Below are positions 16,883-27,151 of a stretch of DNA of 55,906 nucleotides, piece after piece. Position 1 is the first letter of the stretch. Each line of letters starts with the position of its first letter. The notes beneath the pieces are model-generated. The model was not told the origin of the DNA. It saw nothing but the letters and a program-made list of their open reading frames with translations, and searched no databases. The translations under genes and the position numbers were made by a program. The stretch comes from an uncultured SAR86 cluster bacterium (GTDB taxonomy: Bacteria > Pseudomonadota > Gammaproteobacteria > Magnimaribacterales > D2472), in NCBI GenBank assembly GCA_902513515.1, contig CABXNE010000006.1, forward strand, positions 1-55,906, written 5' to 3'.

Positions 16883-18378
16883 GCAGTATTTCTGTCAATA
16901 AACTCGTCAGCTGCGTTAAAAATCTTAATTTTTCTATCTTCATTCATTTTATCAAGTGACTTTAACATTAATCCGAGCCTAGGATTTGTAGCAAAAAACT
17001 CTCTATTATTTTCTATAAATCTCCAATAGAGACCATCCACTACATTACACCATTCTCCTTTTTTGTAATTTGACATTCTGAGCATGTAACTTGATCCACA
17101 AATATAAGGTTTAGTAGAAAATATCCCCCCATCAGAATAGGTGCCCATTCCAAATACATTTGGTACCATGACCCAGTCAGCAGAGTCTACATACATTTCC
17201 ATAAACCATTTATAAATTTCATTTGGTCTGATATTTGATAGATTCATTAAATTAGAAATAATCATCAGCCTATTAATGTGATGAGTGTAGCCAGTAGTCA
17301 CAGATTCTTTAATTGCATCATCAAGTAGGGGAATTCCCGTTTCTCCTGAATACCAATTCTCATTTAAGCTATTGTTGTGCGACCAAAAATTCATTTCTTT
17401 ATACTGAGGCATGTTTTCCCAATACACACCTCTGATAAATTCTCTCCACCCTAAAATTTGTCTAACAAAACCCTCTAATGCATTAATTGGAATCCTATGC
17501 TCTGTTTGATTAAAATAACTTATAGCATCTACGATGCATTCCATGGGATCTAACAAACCAGAATTTATATATGGGGATAGAAGAGAGTGAAATAAGGTTG
17601 AATTTTTCTTATCTATCGCGTCTTGAAAATCTCCAAAGGATCTAAAATAACTGTTTAAAAAATTCTTCAATTGTTCTCTTGCCTCAGTATGAGTTACTGC
17701 CCAATTAAAATTTTCTAAATTTCCTGCTGAATCTGGAAAGCAATACTCAACATCAACCATTGTTGATATTGTTAACTCATCTGATTTAAGTTTCCTCCTC
17801 GGCTCTGGCGGCTCTTTTAACTGCAAGATGGTTTTTTGATTTTCTTTATCAAAATTCCATTTACCACCTAGCGGTTTATTTCCCTCCATGAGGATGCTGT
17901 ATTTTTTCCTTAACCAGCGATAATAGTATTCTTGAACAAGAGATTTTTTATCTTTAGACCATTCAGAAAAACCTTCAATCGAATCAATGAACTTCGTATC
18001 TGGATGAATCTTAATTTCAATATTATGCTTGGATCCAAAAAACATAAGTTGAGTCAAGATGCCGTGATCACTTGGTTGAGTGACATGCAGTAAATTAAAA
18101 TCAATTTTTTTATGTAAAGTTTCTAACTCATGCATCAGATCGATATTTCTATCTTTAGTAATTTTTATATGGATAATGTTTTTAAAATCTTTTTCTAAAT
18201 ATTTTTTCCGGTGTCGTAAAGCTGATAAAAGAAAGACTAACTTATGCTTGTGATGTTTAAGTTGATAAAAAGTATCGCAGGGCTCATATAGCAGCAATGG
18301 ATCTGAGTCATTGATAATTGAGAGAACTTTATTATTAGTTGATAAATCGTCTGGGAATATTAATCCAATTTGCTTCAT
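16879..18378 (-). CDS. Cryptochrome/photolyase family protein (FeS-BCP/PhrB-like subfamily)
   Basis: QILGWREFIRGVYWENMPQY, THHINRLMIISNL, SADWVMVPNVFGMGTYSDGGIFSTKPYICGSSYMLRMSNY, DGLYWRFI. Confidence 0.9.
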   Translation of the reverse strand: MKQIGLIFPDDLSTNNKVLSIINDSDPLLLYEPCDTFYQLKHHKHKLVFLLSALRHRKKYLEKDFKNIIHIKITKDRNIDLMHELETLHKKIDFNLLHVTQPSDHGILTQLMFFGSKHNIEIKIHPDTKFIDSIEGFSEWSKDKKSLVQEYYYRWLRKKYSILMEGNKPLGGKWNFDKENQKTILQLKEPPEPRRKLKSDELTISTMVDVEYCFPDSAGNLENFNWAVTHTEAREQLKNFLNSYFRSFGDFQDAIDKKNSTLFHSLLSPYINSGLLDPMECIVDAISYFNQTEHRIPINALEGFVRQILGWREFIRGVYWENMPQYKEMNFWSHNNSLNENWYSGETGIPLLDDAIKESVTTGYTHHINRLMIISNLMNLSNIRPNEIYKWFMEMYVDSADWVMVPNVFGMGTYSDGGIFSTKPYICGSSYMLRMSNYKKGEWCNVVDGLYWRFIENNREFFATNPRLGLMLKSLDKMNEDRKIKIFNAADEFIDRNTA

Positions 18379-18424
18379 GTCATACCAGGTTCCAAGATAA
18401 TAATCTTAGACCTATTAATCATTC

Positions 18425-19711
18425 TTAAGAGCTTTGCTTATAGATGACCCCATCTTTCATTACAAAGCTTACATTCTCAACTGTTGATATATCCTTGATA
18501 GGATTATTTTGTACAGCTATTATATCTGCAAGCATCCCTGGTTTTATTTGTCCCAACTTATCTTCGACCTTAAGGAGTTTTGCGGTTTCAATTGTTGCAC
18601 TTTTTAAAGCATCTTTATTGGACATCCCAGCATTTGTCATGAGAATAAATTCTTGCCAATTATCTCCATGTGCAGAAACACCCGAATCAGTACCAAAGGC
18701 TATTTTTACACCAGCTTTATATGCTTCAGCAAAGGTTGATTGGATTTGAGGCCCAATTTTTTCTGCCTTGGGTTTAACAAGCGCTGGAAAGAAATTAGGG
18801 ATCTTAGCTTTTTCAGCCACCCAATCACCAGCCATAATAGTAGGCACATAGTAGGTACCTCTGGCTTTCATTAAATCCATAACCTCTTGATCCATATAGG
18901 TTCCATGCTCTATTGAGTTGATGCCTGCTATAACAGCTCTTTTCATACCTTCTTTTCCATGGGCGTGAGCCGCTGTCCATAGACCGTAATCATTGGCTGT
19001 GGTTACAATAGCAACGAGCTCTGCATCCGTGAATTGTGGATTTTCACCAGATTTAGCAACGCTCAAGACACCTCCAGTAGCAGTAATTTTTATTCCATCT
19101 GTTCCATCCTTGTATCTCTGTCTTACAGCTTTTATAGCTTCTTCTGGACTATCGATAACACCTTCTTCGGGAGTAGGAGGTGCGTAGTTATCTTTTGGCA
19201 TTCCATTAGTTGGATCTCCATGGCCACCAGTAGTAGCGATAGTTTTACCTGATGTAAAAATTCTTGGACCAATCGCTAAACCTTGCTTGATTGCCTCTCT
19301 AAGTGAAATAGTTTCCATACCACCATCACCAAGATTTCTTACCGATGTAAACCCAGCCATTAAAGTTTTTGTTGCTGCATTTGCAGCAAATAGTGCTCTA
19401 TATTCAGGCTCAATTTTTGATTGCCTTTCTGCTTTTGGAACATATTCTTGAGCCAAATGTACATGCATATCCATAAACCCTGGTAAAACATAGGATTGCT
19501 TTAAGTTAACAACCTCATCATCCTTTTTTGGTGTTGCATAACCCTTAGTAACTTCAGATATTTTATTGCCTGCAATTCTAATGGTTACAGCTTTACTAAT
19601 CTCCCCATGATTCGTGTCCAGCAAGTTTCCAACATGCAGTAGAGTATCTGCATTGGTAAGGCCAGAGATTAACAGAACGAACAATAAATCAATTTTTTTC
19701 ATATTTTTCAT
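18425..19711 (-). CDS. Amidohydrolase family protein (prolidase/imidazolonepropionase-like), secreted
   Basis: VLPGFMDMHVHLAQE, IKITATGGV, AAHAHGKEGMKRA, IAFGTDSGV, LADIIAV. Confidence 0.92.
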   Translation of the reverse strand: MKNMKKIDLLFVLLISGLTNADTLLHVGNLLDTNHGEISKAVTIRIAGNKISEVTKGYATPKKDDEVVNLKQSYVLPGFMDMHVHLAQEYVPKAERQSKIEPEYRALFAANAATKTLMAGFTSVRNLGDGGMETISLREAIKQGLAIGPRIFTSGKTIATTGGHGDPTNGMPKDNYAPPTPEEGVIDSPEEAIKAVRQRYKDGTDGIKITATGGVLSVAKSGENPQFTDAELVAIVTTANDYGLWTAAHAHGKEGMKRAVIAGINSIEHGTYMDQEVMDLMKARGTYYVPTIMAGDWVAEKAKIPNFFPALVKPKAEKIGPQIQSTFAEAYKAGVKIAFGTDSGVSAHGDNWQEFILMTNAGMSNKDALKSATIETAKLLKVEDKLGQIKPGMLADIIAVQNNPIKDISTVENVSFVMKDGVIYKQSS

Positions 19712-19785
19712 TTTTTATATTTTGTTGATATTTAACAATACTATCTTTTAAAAGAACTTAAAAGATTATCAAAAATAACCATTTA

Positions 19786-20769
19786 TTAATGGATATCAAT
19801 TATTTTTGAATTTAGCTCCAGCCCATTTTTATCATGAATTGAGACAGTAATTTTATTTTTACTAGGTTCAATGTTTAGAACCCCAAAATTTTTAACAGGA
19901 TATATTTTATCTATTAACAAAGGATCGGTTTCTTTATTCTTTGATCCAGGTTTATTTAATGATGAAGCCGTAATTTCAACAAAATCTTTATTTTGATAAA
20001 TTCCTGATTTATGTCTGTCACCAGTGATTGCAATAACTATCCTTTTTTTTGCAGCGTTAGCCATTAATTTCAGCAATCTGTTTCGCTCTAAAGGAAAATT
20101 ATTCCATTTTTCATATGGGTGATTGGTAGCTAAAATTTGAATGGAAGAAAGAATAACAATGATATCCGCAGTAGAGTTAGATATTGATGATTCCAACCAA
20201 ATCCATTGATCTTGACCAAGAATAGTTGCTTCATAATCCTTGTTTTGTTTATAAGCATTTTTTTTACCCTTTAGCTTTGATCTAAAGTATCTCGTATCTA
20301 AGCCAATTATCTCCATCTCAACCCCTCCGATATGTTTGGATTTTTTGAAATAAATACCGTCTCTAACTCTTCTTGGATCTGAATTAGGGATATTCCAGAA
20401 ATTCAAAAACATTTTTTCAGCTTCTTTTTTTAAAGAATAATCTCCACCTCCATCATTTAAACCAAAATCATGATCGTCCCATATTGCTAATATCTCTTTC
20501 TCATTCATCAGCCATTTAGGCAATCTAGTTTTTTGAATTTTATAAGCTTTCCCCATTTTTGATAGTTTTCCACTTGGCATATCTCCATAGACGTTATCTC
20601 CTAGAAATATAAATCCATCCAGATCCTCTTTTTCAATAGATGACCAAATACTCTGTTCCCGATCTTGATCAAGGCATGAGCCTAGCCCATATTTATATGC
20701 ATAAACCTTTGTGGGGATAATTAACAAAAGGAACAAAGATATAACTGGTATGCATATATAATTTTTCAT
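19786..20769 (-). CDS. Alkaline phosphatase D-like metallophosphatase
   Basis: FGLGSCLDQDR-type start, FIFLGDNVYGD, AIWDDHDFGLNDG, ITGDRHKSGIY. Confidence 0.85.
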   Translation of the reverse strand: MKNYICIPVISLFLLLIIPTKVYAYKYGLGSCLDQDREQSIWSSIEKEDLDGFIFLGDNVYGDMPSGKLSKMGKAYKIQKTRLPKWLMNEKEILAIWDDHDFGLNDGGGDYSLKKEAEKMFLNFWNIPNSDPRRVRDGIYFKKSKHIGGVEMEIIGLDTRYFRSKLKGKKNAYKQNKDYEATILGQDQWIWLESSISNSTADIIVILSSIQILATNHPYEKWNNFPLERNRLLKLMANAAKKRIVIAITGDRHKSGIYQNKDFVEITASSLNKPGSKNKETDPLLIDKIYPVKNFGVLNIEPSKNKITVSIHDKNGLELNSKIIDIH

Positions 20770-20808
20770 AATATTATTATCTCATTATTTAAATATTTTA
20801 AATCTAAA

Positions 20809-21543
20809 TTGAAACGCTATATTAAACTTTTTTCCATTGTTCTTCTTGCAAGCTGCGGGGGAGATTCTAAAAACTCTAATTTAGAATTAAGTAATTTTAT
20901 TAAACCAGAATATTCATTCAAAGAATCATCGTTTAATTGCAAGTTAGTTGCAGATAAAACCCTTAATTCCGTAGAAAGATTTATTCCAAAATTTGTTGAT
21001 AGTTTTTTAAAGATGGGACGAGATGCCGAGGAATTATATTTCTTATTTCCAGTCACAGAAGATAAAACAGAAACTCAATCCTTTGACATTTTGTTGAAAC
21101 ATAATGAAGTTGATGCCTTGGATAGATTTAACCTTACCCTTACAGCATTAAGTTTTGATGATATAGCTACTTGCGAAAGTTCTAAAGTTTTAAATAGTTC
21201 TTTTAGGCTAACCAATAAAGTCATTGATAATTCTCCTGTAATTTCAGAAGTATTGCAGTGCAAATATACAGATGGATTTAATTACGCAACAACTAAACTG
21301 GTGCTTGAACAATTTATCAATGCATTGACAAAAAATAATTCACCTGTAGAAATACTTTATTCTGACGAAGAGGGATCTAGTAATAGTTTTCAATGGACAA
21401 ATATATTTTCATCTCTCGAGTCTCGAAAAGATTTTGTTGAATCTTGGCAAACATTAGAGATTAGCAAAGAGATCCAAGAATTATTACTTGAACAATCTAC
21501 TTGTCAGTCATCTTCAACCTATTATCAATACAAAGTTTTATAA
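20809..21543 (+). CDS. Hypothetical lipoprotein
   Basis: Lipobox-like IVLLASCGGDS; TTG start. Confidence 0.6.
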   Translation: MKRYIKLFSIVLLASCGGDSKNSNLELSNFIKPEYSFKESSFNCKLVADKTLNSVERFIPKFVDSFLKMGRDAEELYFLFPVTEDKTETQSFDILLKHNEVDALDRFNLTLTALSFDDIATCESSKVLNSSFRLTNKVIDNSPVISEVLQCKYTDGFNYATTKLVLEQFINALTKNNSPVEILYSDEEGSSNSFQWTNIFSSLESRKDFVESWQTLEISKEIQELLLEQSTCQSSSTYYQYKVL

Positions 21544-21544
21544 T

Positions 21545-21739
21545 TTAAAAGTGCGACATCTCGTCAGCAATCTTTTTAACTCCATTGCTAACAGTCTCAA
21601 CAAAAGCAAAAGGGAAAAGGCCATGAATAATTCCTATAACCCCAAGCGCAATTAGAACAATTGAAACCTTAATCACTCTTACTCCATGAGAAAGGTAATT
21701 GATATTAGCTTTTTTTAGATGATGAAGATCAAATATCAT
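21545..21739 (-). CDS. DUF6356-like small membrane protein
   Basis: YLSHGVRVIKVSIVLIALGVIGIIHGLFPFAFVETVSNGVKKI resembles this family. Confidence 0.55.
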   Translation of the reverse strand: MIFDLHHLKKANINYLSHGVRVIKVSIVLIALGVIGIIHGLFPFAFVETVSNGVKKIADEMSHF

Positions 21740-21846
21740 GATTAATCTTAAACTAATTCAATAAAAATGTTTATGAAAATCTAAATGAGCATTTAATTCT
21801 CTTAAGATTAATATAAAGATGGTGTAATATACGATCTCTTTATGAA

Positions 21847-21921
21847 GCGGCATTAGTATAATGGCTAGTATATCTGCCTTCCAAGCAGATGGTCCGAGTT
21901 CGAATCTCGGATGCCGCACCA
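21847..21921 (+). tRNA. tRNA-Gly (TCC)
   Basis: Acceptor GCGGCAT/ATGCCGC, anticodon loop CTTCCAA, TpsiC GTTCGAATC, encoded CCA. Confidence 0.96.
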
Positions 21922-21988
21922 ATTTACAATTATTAAATTAACTCCCTCCAATGTGTTAGTCTGTTAGATATAAATATGGAGGATATAT

Positions 21989-22747
21989 ATGAGATATTTA
22001 ATTTTAATACCTTTGCTAATTTTTGCTTCATCATCTTTTGCTACATCTGAGCAATATGTTGTTAGAACCGAAGCAACGTTTTGTAAGTATAAACCTGGAA
22101 AAGGTTATGACGATGTAATTAAGCACGCAAAGAAATATGAAAAATTTTTAAGAGCTAACGGCCTTCAATACTCTAAAACAATTTTTACCCCTGTCATTGC
22201 AGGGCTTACCAGTGATCATGATTATGTTTTATGGGGCACTTGGCCTAATGGAGAGGAGATGTACAAAGAGTATGGGGCATTTTTAAATGATTACGATGCG
22301 AAGGGTTCTCAGAATCCTGGTATATGTGACCGCAATGTTGCTTTTTTTAATACAGCCGCGTTGCATATGAGAATCCCTCTTGATGAGCGAGATAAAATTC
22401 AGATGGTTGATTTTAGATCATGCAAATTCACTGAGAATGCGTCTTGGGAAAAAATTCTGAAGCTTGCTGTTGATAATGAAGAAGCAAATATTAAACTTGG
22501 CAGGGATGGTTTTGGGGTTCATTATCTGAGACCATACCGTGGATTCGCAGATGGCAATCCTTTTGATATGATGACAATGACTCATTATTATCATCGAGAC
22601 AAAAGAGCGGAAGCAACAAAAACTTATCCAGCAATTCGAGACTATAGAAGGGACAATGGTTTTGGGGAGAGATGGAGAGAAAATATTGAATCATGCTCGC
22701 CAAATAATCTTTATGCTATGGAATGGATTTACGATACAAGTAATTAA
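21989..22747 (+). CDS. Hypothetical secreted protein
   Basis: Good ORF with signal peptide MRYLILIPLLIFASSSFA; two internally similar halves (C-x-[YF]-...-W...). Confidence 0.6.
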   Translation: MRYLILIPLLIFASSSFATSEQYVVRTEATFCKYKPGKGYDDVIKHAKKYEKFLRANGLQYSKTIFTPVIAGLTSDHDYVLWGTWPNGEEMYKEYGAFLNDYDAKGSQNPGICDRNVAFFNTAALHMRIPLDERDKIQMVDFRSCKFTENASWEKILKLAVDNEEANIKLGRDGFGVHYLRPYRGFADGNPFDMMTMTHYYHRDKRAEATKTYPAIRDYRRDNGFGERWRENIESCSPNNLYAMEWIYDTSN

Positions 22748-22767
22748 AAAAAGAGTACTTCAAAAAA

Positions 22768-22793
22768 AAGAGAGGCTAGCCTCTCTTTTTTTT
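22768..22793. terminator. Rho-independent, possibly bidirectional terminator
   Basis: AAAAAAAGAGAGGCTAGCCTCTCTTTTTTTT palindrome flanked by A and T runs. Confidence 0.85.
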
Positions 22794-22835
22794 AATATAA
22801 GATTTTTTATCGAACTCAAATGCTAAAATATACCA

Positions 22836-23276
22836 ATGTTTATTAAAAGCGTTTCATCGCCCATTGGCTTCTTCGATGCTTTTTATAGCAACAAAGGGCT
22901 TAGAAAATTATCCTTTCTCGGTCGGAATCGATCTAGGCATCCAAGTGATCTAAAATTACAAAAAAGTATAAATGGTTTTTTTTCTTTAAAGGGTCTGAAA
23001 TCTCTGCCGCCAATTGATCTTCAGGGTACAGATTTTCAATTATTAGTTTGGGATGCTTTATGCTCTATACCACGAGGAAGAACAACGTCATATTTAGCGA
23101 TTGCAAAAAAAATTGGTTCGCCAAATGCTTCAAGAGCAGTAGGTACCGCATGCAAGTTGAACCCAATCCCTCTGTTTGTTCCATGTCATAGAGTGATCAA
23201 GCAAGATCAATCTGTTGGGCAATTTGCATTAGGTATTCATAACAAAAAATACTTGCTGAATATGGAGGGTGTCTAA
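22836..23276 (+). CDS. ogt: Methylated-DNA-[protein]-cysteine S-methyltransferase
   Basis: RTTSYLAIAKKIGSPNASRAVGTACKLNPIPLFVPCHRVI (PCHRV active site). Confidence 0.92.
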   Translation: MFIKSVSSPIGFFDAFYSNKGLRKLSFLGRNRSRHPSDLKLQKSINGFFSLKGLKSLPPIDLQGTDFQLLVWDALCSIPRGRTTSYLAIAKKIGSPNASRAVGTACKLNPIPLFVPCHRVIKQDQSVGQFALGIHNKKYLLNMEGV

Positions 23277-23577
23277 TATGATTATCTATGAGACTATTAT
23301 TGAATGCCTAAATAGAGAATTTGCTGTCGAGCATTTATTCTTAGAGAATGAGAGTTCTATGCATAATGTTCCTCCTGATTCTGAATCTCACTTTAAACTA
23401 GTTATTATTTCAAACAATTTTAATGACATGTCAAATGTTCAGAGGCATCAAGCTGTATACTCCGCACTCAATAATGTAATGAATAAAATTCATGCTTTAT
23501 CAATCCAAGCATTTACAATCGATGAATTTAAAAATAATCCAGTGATATTAGAATCACCAGATTGTTCTAAAAAATAA
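23269..23577 (+). CDS. BolA/IbaG family protein
   Basis: ESHFKLVIISNNFNDMSNVQRHQAVYSALNN...IHALSIQAFT. Confidence 0.85.
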   Translation: MSNMIIYETIIECLNREFAVEHLFLENESSMHNVPPDSESHFKLVIISNNFNDMSNVQRHQAVYSALNNVMNKIHALSIQAFTIDEFKNNPVILESPDCSKK

Positions 23578-23584
23578 TTTTAGT

Positions 23585-26044
23585 ATGAAGAAAATTTTCC
23601 AATTTATCTTAAAAAAACCACTGGTTGTAATGGTTTTTATAGTTGCTATTTTCTTCTCAGCTGCAATCGGTCTTAAGAACTTCAAGCTTGATGCATCTTC
23701 TGATGCTTTGGTTATAGAAGGGGATGAAGCCTTCAAAATTTATAGAGAAACAGGTGAAATATTTGGCAACTCAGATTTCTTAATTATTACCTTTACTCCA
23801 GAATCTGATTTATTTTCATTTGAATCTTTAGAAACTATAAAAAATCTTGGTACTGCGCTTGAAAAACTTCCCACCGTTGATTCTGTTTTAACCATTCTGG
23901 ATGCTCCAATCTTTTTTCAGCCAAAAGTCCCGCTTGCTGATTTGATGGATAATCTAAAAACTCTAGAAACTGAGGATATCGATCTTAATTCTGCCAAAGA
24001 AGAAATCTTAAATAACCCAGTTTACTCAGAACTTATTGTTAGCCGCTCTGGCAATACAACTGCAATACAGATCACTTTGCGCGAAAACCCTTTGTATAGA
24101 GATTTAATTAATAAAAGATACGACTTGCTAAATTTAAATGGCCTTTCATCCGCACAGAATTCAGATCTTCGTGAAATTAATCAACAGATTTCTCAGATCA
24201 ATGATGAAGAAGCAATTCAACGAGCAGATCTAATCGCTAAAGTTAGACAGCTTTTAAAAGCAAATAGTGATAAAGGAACTTTATTTTTAGGAGGTGCATC
24301 CATGATAGCCACTGACATGATGAGTTTTATTAAATCAGATTTAGCAGTTTTTGGTGGAGGTGTTGCGATAGTTTTCTGTTTAATGCTGTTTATATTTTTT
24401 CAAAATATTTGGTTTGTAATTCTCCCATTAGGCAATGCATTTGTTACAACAGCTTTTACAGCCAGTGTACTTGGGTTAATGAATTGGAAAATAAGTGTTA
24501 TTTCCTCTAATTTTATTGCTCTTTTATTGATTCTAACTATTTCATTAACTGTTCATATACTAGTTAGGTTTACTGAGATCTCACGTGATACAGATTCTGT
24601 CGATGAAGCTATTTATAAGACGTTAAATCAGATGCTTATGCCTTGTTTATTAGCAGCATTAACTACTGCGATAGCTTTTCTTTCATTGATTATGGGTGAC
24701 ATAAAACCTGTTATTGAATTTGGCAAGATGATGTCAGTTGGAATGTTTTTTGCGTTTATTTTTACATTTACCTTTTTACCAAGTGCCATGAAACTTGCAA
24801 TTAAATCAACAACCACACATTCACAAGAATTCATAAATAAAATACCTATAAGATTAGGTACGTTTACCATAAATAAGGGAAAGCAGACCATTGTCTTTTT
24901 TCTTATTGTTACCGTCTCTATGATTTATGGAATTTCAAAACTTGAGGTTGAAAACAGATTCATAGATTATTTTTCTCCTGAAACCGAAATATATCAGGGT
25001 ATGTTGTTGCTGGATCAAGAATTAGGTGGCACCGCAACATTAGATATTATGATTGACCAACCGCCTGAAGAAATTTTTGATGAATCAGAATTTGATGGAG
25101 ACGACTTTTTTGAGGATGACTTATTCGAAGATGAATCAAGCGATGCATCTGGTTATTGGTGGAACTCATCATCTCTAGGTAAGCTCGAAGAGATTCATGA
25201 CTACCTGAATGATATTCCTGAAATGGGAAAGGTTTTGAGCGTGGCTAGCGGAATAAAATTAGCTAGAATGATTAACGATGATAATGACTTAAATGATCTA
25301 GAGTTAGCCTTATTGCGATCAGTATTACCAGAAGACATTAAAGAAACCTTACTCTATTCTTATATAAATCAAGATGATTCAAAAGTAAGGATTTCTGCTA
25401 GAGTTCTTGAATCTGCCGAAACGTTAAATAGAAATGAGTTACTTAAAAAAATTAACTATGATCTAGTTAATAAATTTAATTTAGAAAAAGATCAATTTCA
25501 GGTAACCGGCTTAGCTGTTTTATATAACAATATGCTCCAATCTTTATTTTCATCACAAATTAAATCTTTGGGATTGGTTTTCGCTGCGATTGGTTTAATG
25601 TTGTTGATGATCTTTAGATCAATAAAAATAACATTAATTGCACTAACTCCAAATTTAATAACAGCAGGTTCTGTGTTGGGCTTATTAGGAATTTTAAGCA
25701 TTCCATTAGATATCATGACAATTACTGTAGCTGCAATAAGTGTTGGCATGGCAGTAGATAATACAATTCATTATCTTTACAGGTATAAAACTGAGGTTGA
25801 AAACAAAGATATAACCAACGATCAAAGAGTCTTAAACTCCCATGACTCAGTAGGAAGAGCAGTTTTTTATACAGCAACAACCATAGCTGCGGGATTTTCT
25901 ATTTTTGCTCTTTCAAATTTCACGCCGACCGTTCTCTTTGGCCTATTTACAGCTTTTGCCTTGATCGTTTCTTTTTTTGCATCATTAACTTTGTTACCAT
26001 TTCTATTGAAATTTTTTAATGCTTTTTCAACACAGGAGTTATAA
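23585..26044 (+). CDS. RND/MMPL family exporter
   Basis: Two repeated ~6-TM sections, large extracytoplasmic loops, AISVGMAVDNTIHYLYRY. Confidence 0.9.
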   Translation: MKKIFQFILKKPLVVMVFIVAIFFSAAIGLKNFKLDASSDALVIEGDEAFKIYRETGEIFGNSDFLIITFTPESDLFSFESLETIKNLGTALEKLPTVDSVLTILDAPIFFQPKVPLADLMDNLKTLETEDIDLNSAKEEILNNPVYSELIVSRSGNTTAIQITLRENPLYRDLINKRYDLLNLNGLSSAQNSDLREINQQISQINDEEAIQRADLIAKVRQLLKANSDKGTLFLGGASMIATDMMSFIKSDLAVFGGGVAIVFCLMLFIFFQNIWFVILPLGNAFVTTAFTASVLGLMNWKISVISSNFIALLLILTISLTVHILVRFTEISRDTDSVDEAIYKTLNQMLMPCLLAALTTAIAFLSLIMGDIKPVIEFGKMMSVGMFFAFIFTFTFLPSAMKLAIKSTTTHSQEFINKIPIRLGTFTINKGKQTIVFFLIVTVSMIYGISKLEVENRFIDYFSPETEIYQGMLLLDQELGGTATLDIMIDQPPEEIFDESEFDGDDFFEDDLFEDESSDASGYWWNSSSLGKLEEIHDYLNDIPEMGKVLSVASGIKLARMINDDNDLNDLELALLRSVLPEDIKETLLYSYINQDDSKVRISARVLESAETLNRNELLKKINYDLVNKFNLEKDQFQVTGLAVLYNNMLQSLFSSQIKSLGLVFAAIGLMLLMIFRSIKITLIALTPNLITAGSVLGLLGILSIPLDIMTITVAAISVGMAVDNTIHYLYRYKTEVENKDITNDQRVLNSHDSVGRAVFYTATTIAAGFSIFALSNFTPTVLFGLFTAFALIVSFFASLTLLPFLLKFFNAFSTQEL

Positions 26045-27151
26045 ATGGCCGGACCTTTAAATGGAATCACTCTTGTAGAATTTGCTGGCATAGGTCCCGG
26101 ACCATTCTGTGGAATGATCCTGGCTGATTTAGGAGCAGAAGTTATAAGAATTGATAGATCTTCTCAACATGGTCATGGCAACACAATTGATTTTCAGCAT
26201 AGGTCTAAATCATCATTGACTGCAGATTTAAAAAATACAGAAACTATTGATGAGATTAAAAAGCTTCTACAAAGCGTAGATGGATTGATTGAAGGTTTTA
26301 GGCCAGGTGTTATGGAGCGTTTAGGGTTGGGTCCTGATGAATGTTTAAAGATAAATCCAAATCTAGTTTATGGCAGGATGACAGGGTGGGGGCAAGATGG
26401 CCCATTAGCTAAAACTGCTGGCCATGATATAAATTACATTGCATTGACTGGTGCTCTTGAGTCAATGGGAAGAAAGGGGCAAACTCCACCACCTCCCTTG
26501 AATTTGGTTGGAGACTTTGGCGGCGGCGGCATGTTTCTAGCCTTGGGAATTGTTTCTGCTTTGCTTAATATTAAACAAGGTGGAAAAGGACAAGTTGTTG
26601 ACGCTGCAATGGTAGACGGGGCTTCAGTTCTAATGTCAATGTTTTATGCATTTAAAGCTTCTGGTTTTTGGTTAGAGGAGCGAGAGTCTAATTTGCTTGA
26701 CGGAGCTGCACATTTTTATGATACCTATGAATGTGCTGATCAAAAATTTCTTGCAGTTGGCTCAATTGAACCACAATTTTATTCAGCTCTTTTAGAAAAA
26801 CTAGAAATCTCAGATCCAAAATTTCAAGATCAGCATAATAAAGAATTATGGCCAGAGCTAAAAGCTATCATCGGAGACAAGATAAAGGAAAAGACTCGTG
26901 ATGAATGGGCAGATATTTTTGATGGATCTGATGCATGCGTTGCACCAGTACTAAGCTTGTCTGAGGCGCCGGAGCATCATCACATGAAAGCTAGAAATTC
27001 ATTTATCGAAGTAGATGGAGTCATTCAACCAGCTCCCGCACCTAGATTCTCAGATACAAACCCGCAGATCAAACATTCTTCTGTTAAAGCGGGAGCAAAT
27101 AATGAAGAGATCTGCACTAAATATAATCTAGATAGGTCTTGCTTTAGCTAA
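26045..27151 (+). CDS. CaiB/BaiF CoA-transferase family (alpha-methylacyl-CoA racemase-like)
   Basis: GPLNGITLVEFAGIGPGPFCGMILADLGAEVIRID; GRMTGWGQDGPLAKTAGHDINYIALTGAL. Confidence 0.95.
   Translation: MAGPLNGITLVEFAGIGPGPFCGMILADLGAEVIRIDRSSQHGHGNTIDFQHRSKSSLTADLKNTETIDEIKKLLQSVDGLIEGFRPGVMERLGLGPDECLKINPNLVYGRMTGWGQDGPLAKTAGHDINYIALTGALESMGRKGQTPPPPLNLVGDFGGGGMFLALGIVSALLNIKQGGKGQVVDAAMVDGASVLMSMFYAFKASGFWLEERESNLLDGAAHFYDTYECADQKFLAVGSIEPQFYSALLEKLEISDPKFQDQHNKELWPELKAIIGDKIKEKTRDEWADIFDGSDACVAPVLSLSEAPEHHHMKARNSFIEVDGVIQPAPAPRFSDTNPQIKHSSVKAGANNEEICTKYNLDRSCFS

Noticed and set aside
18444-19252. Plus-strand ORFs opposite the amidohydrolase
   Set aside because: Antisense to clear catalytic motifs of the minus-strand gene; no RBS or family similarity.
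25498-26091. Antisense ORFs opposite the RND exporter and CoA transferase
   Set aside because: Shadow ORFs of strong coding frames.
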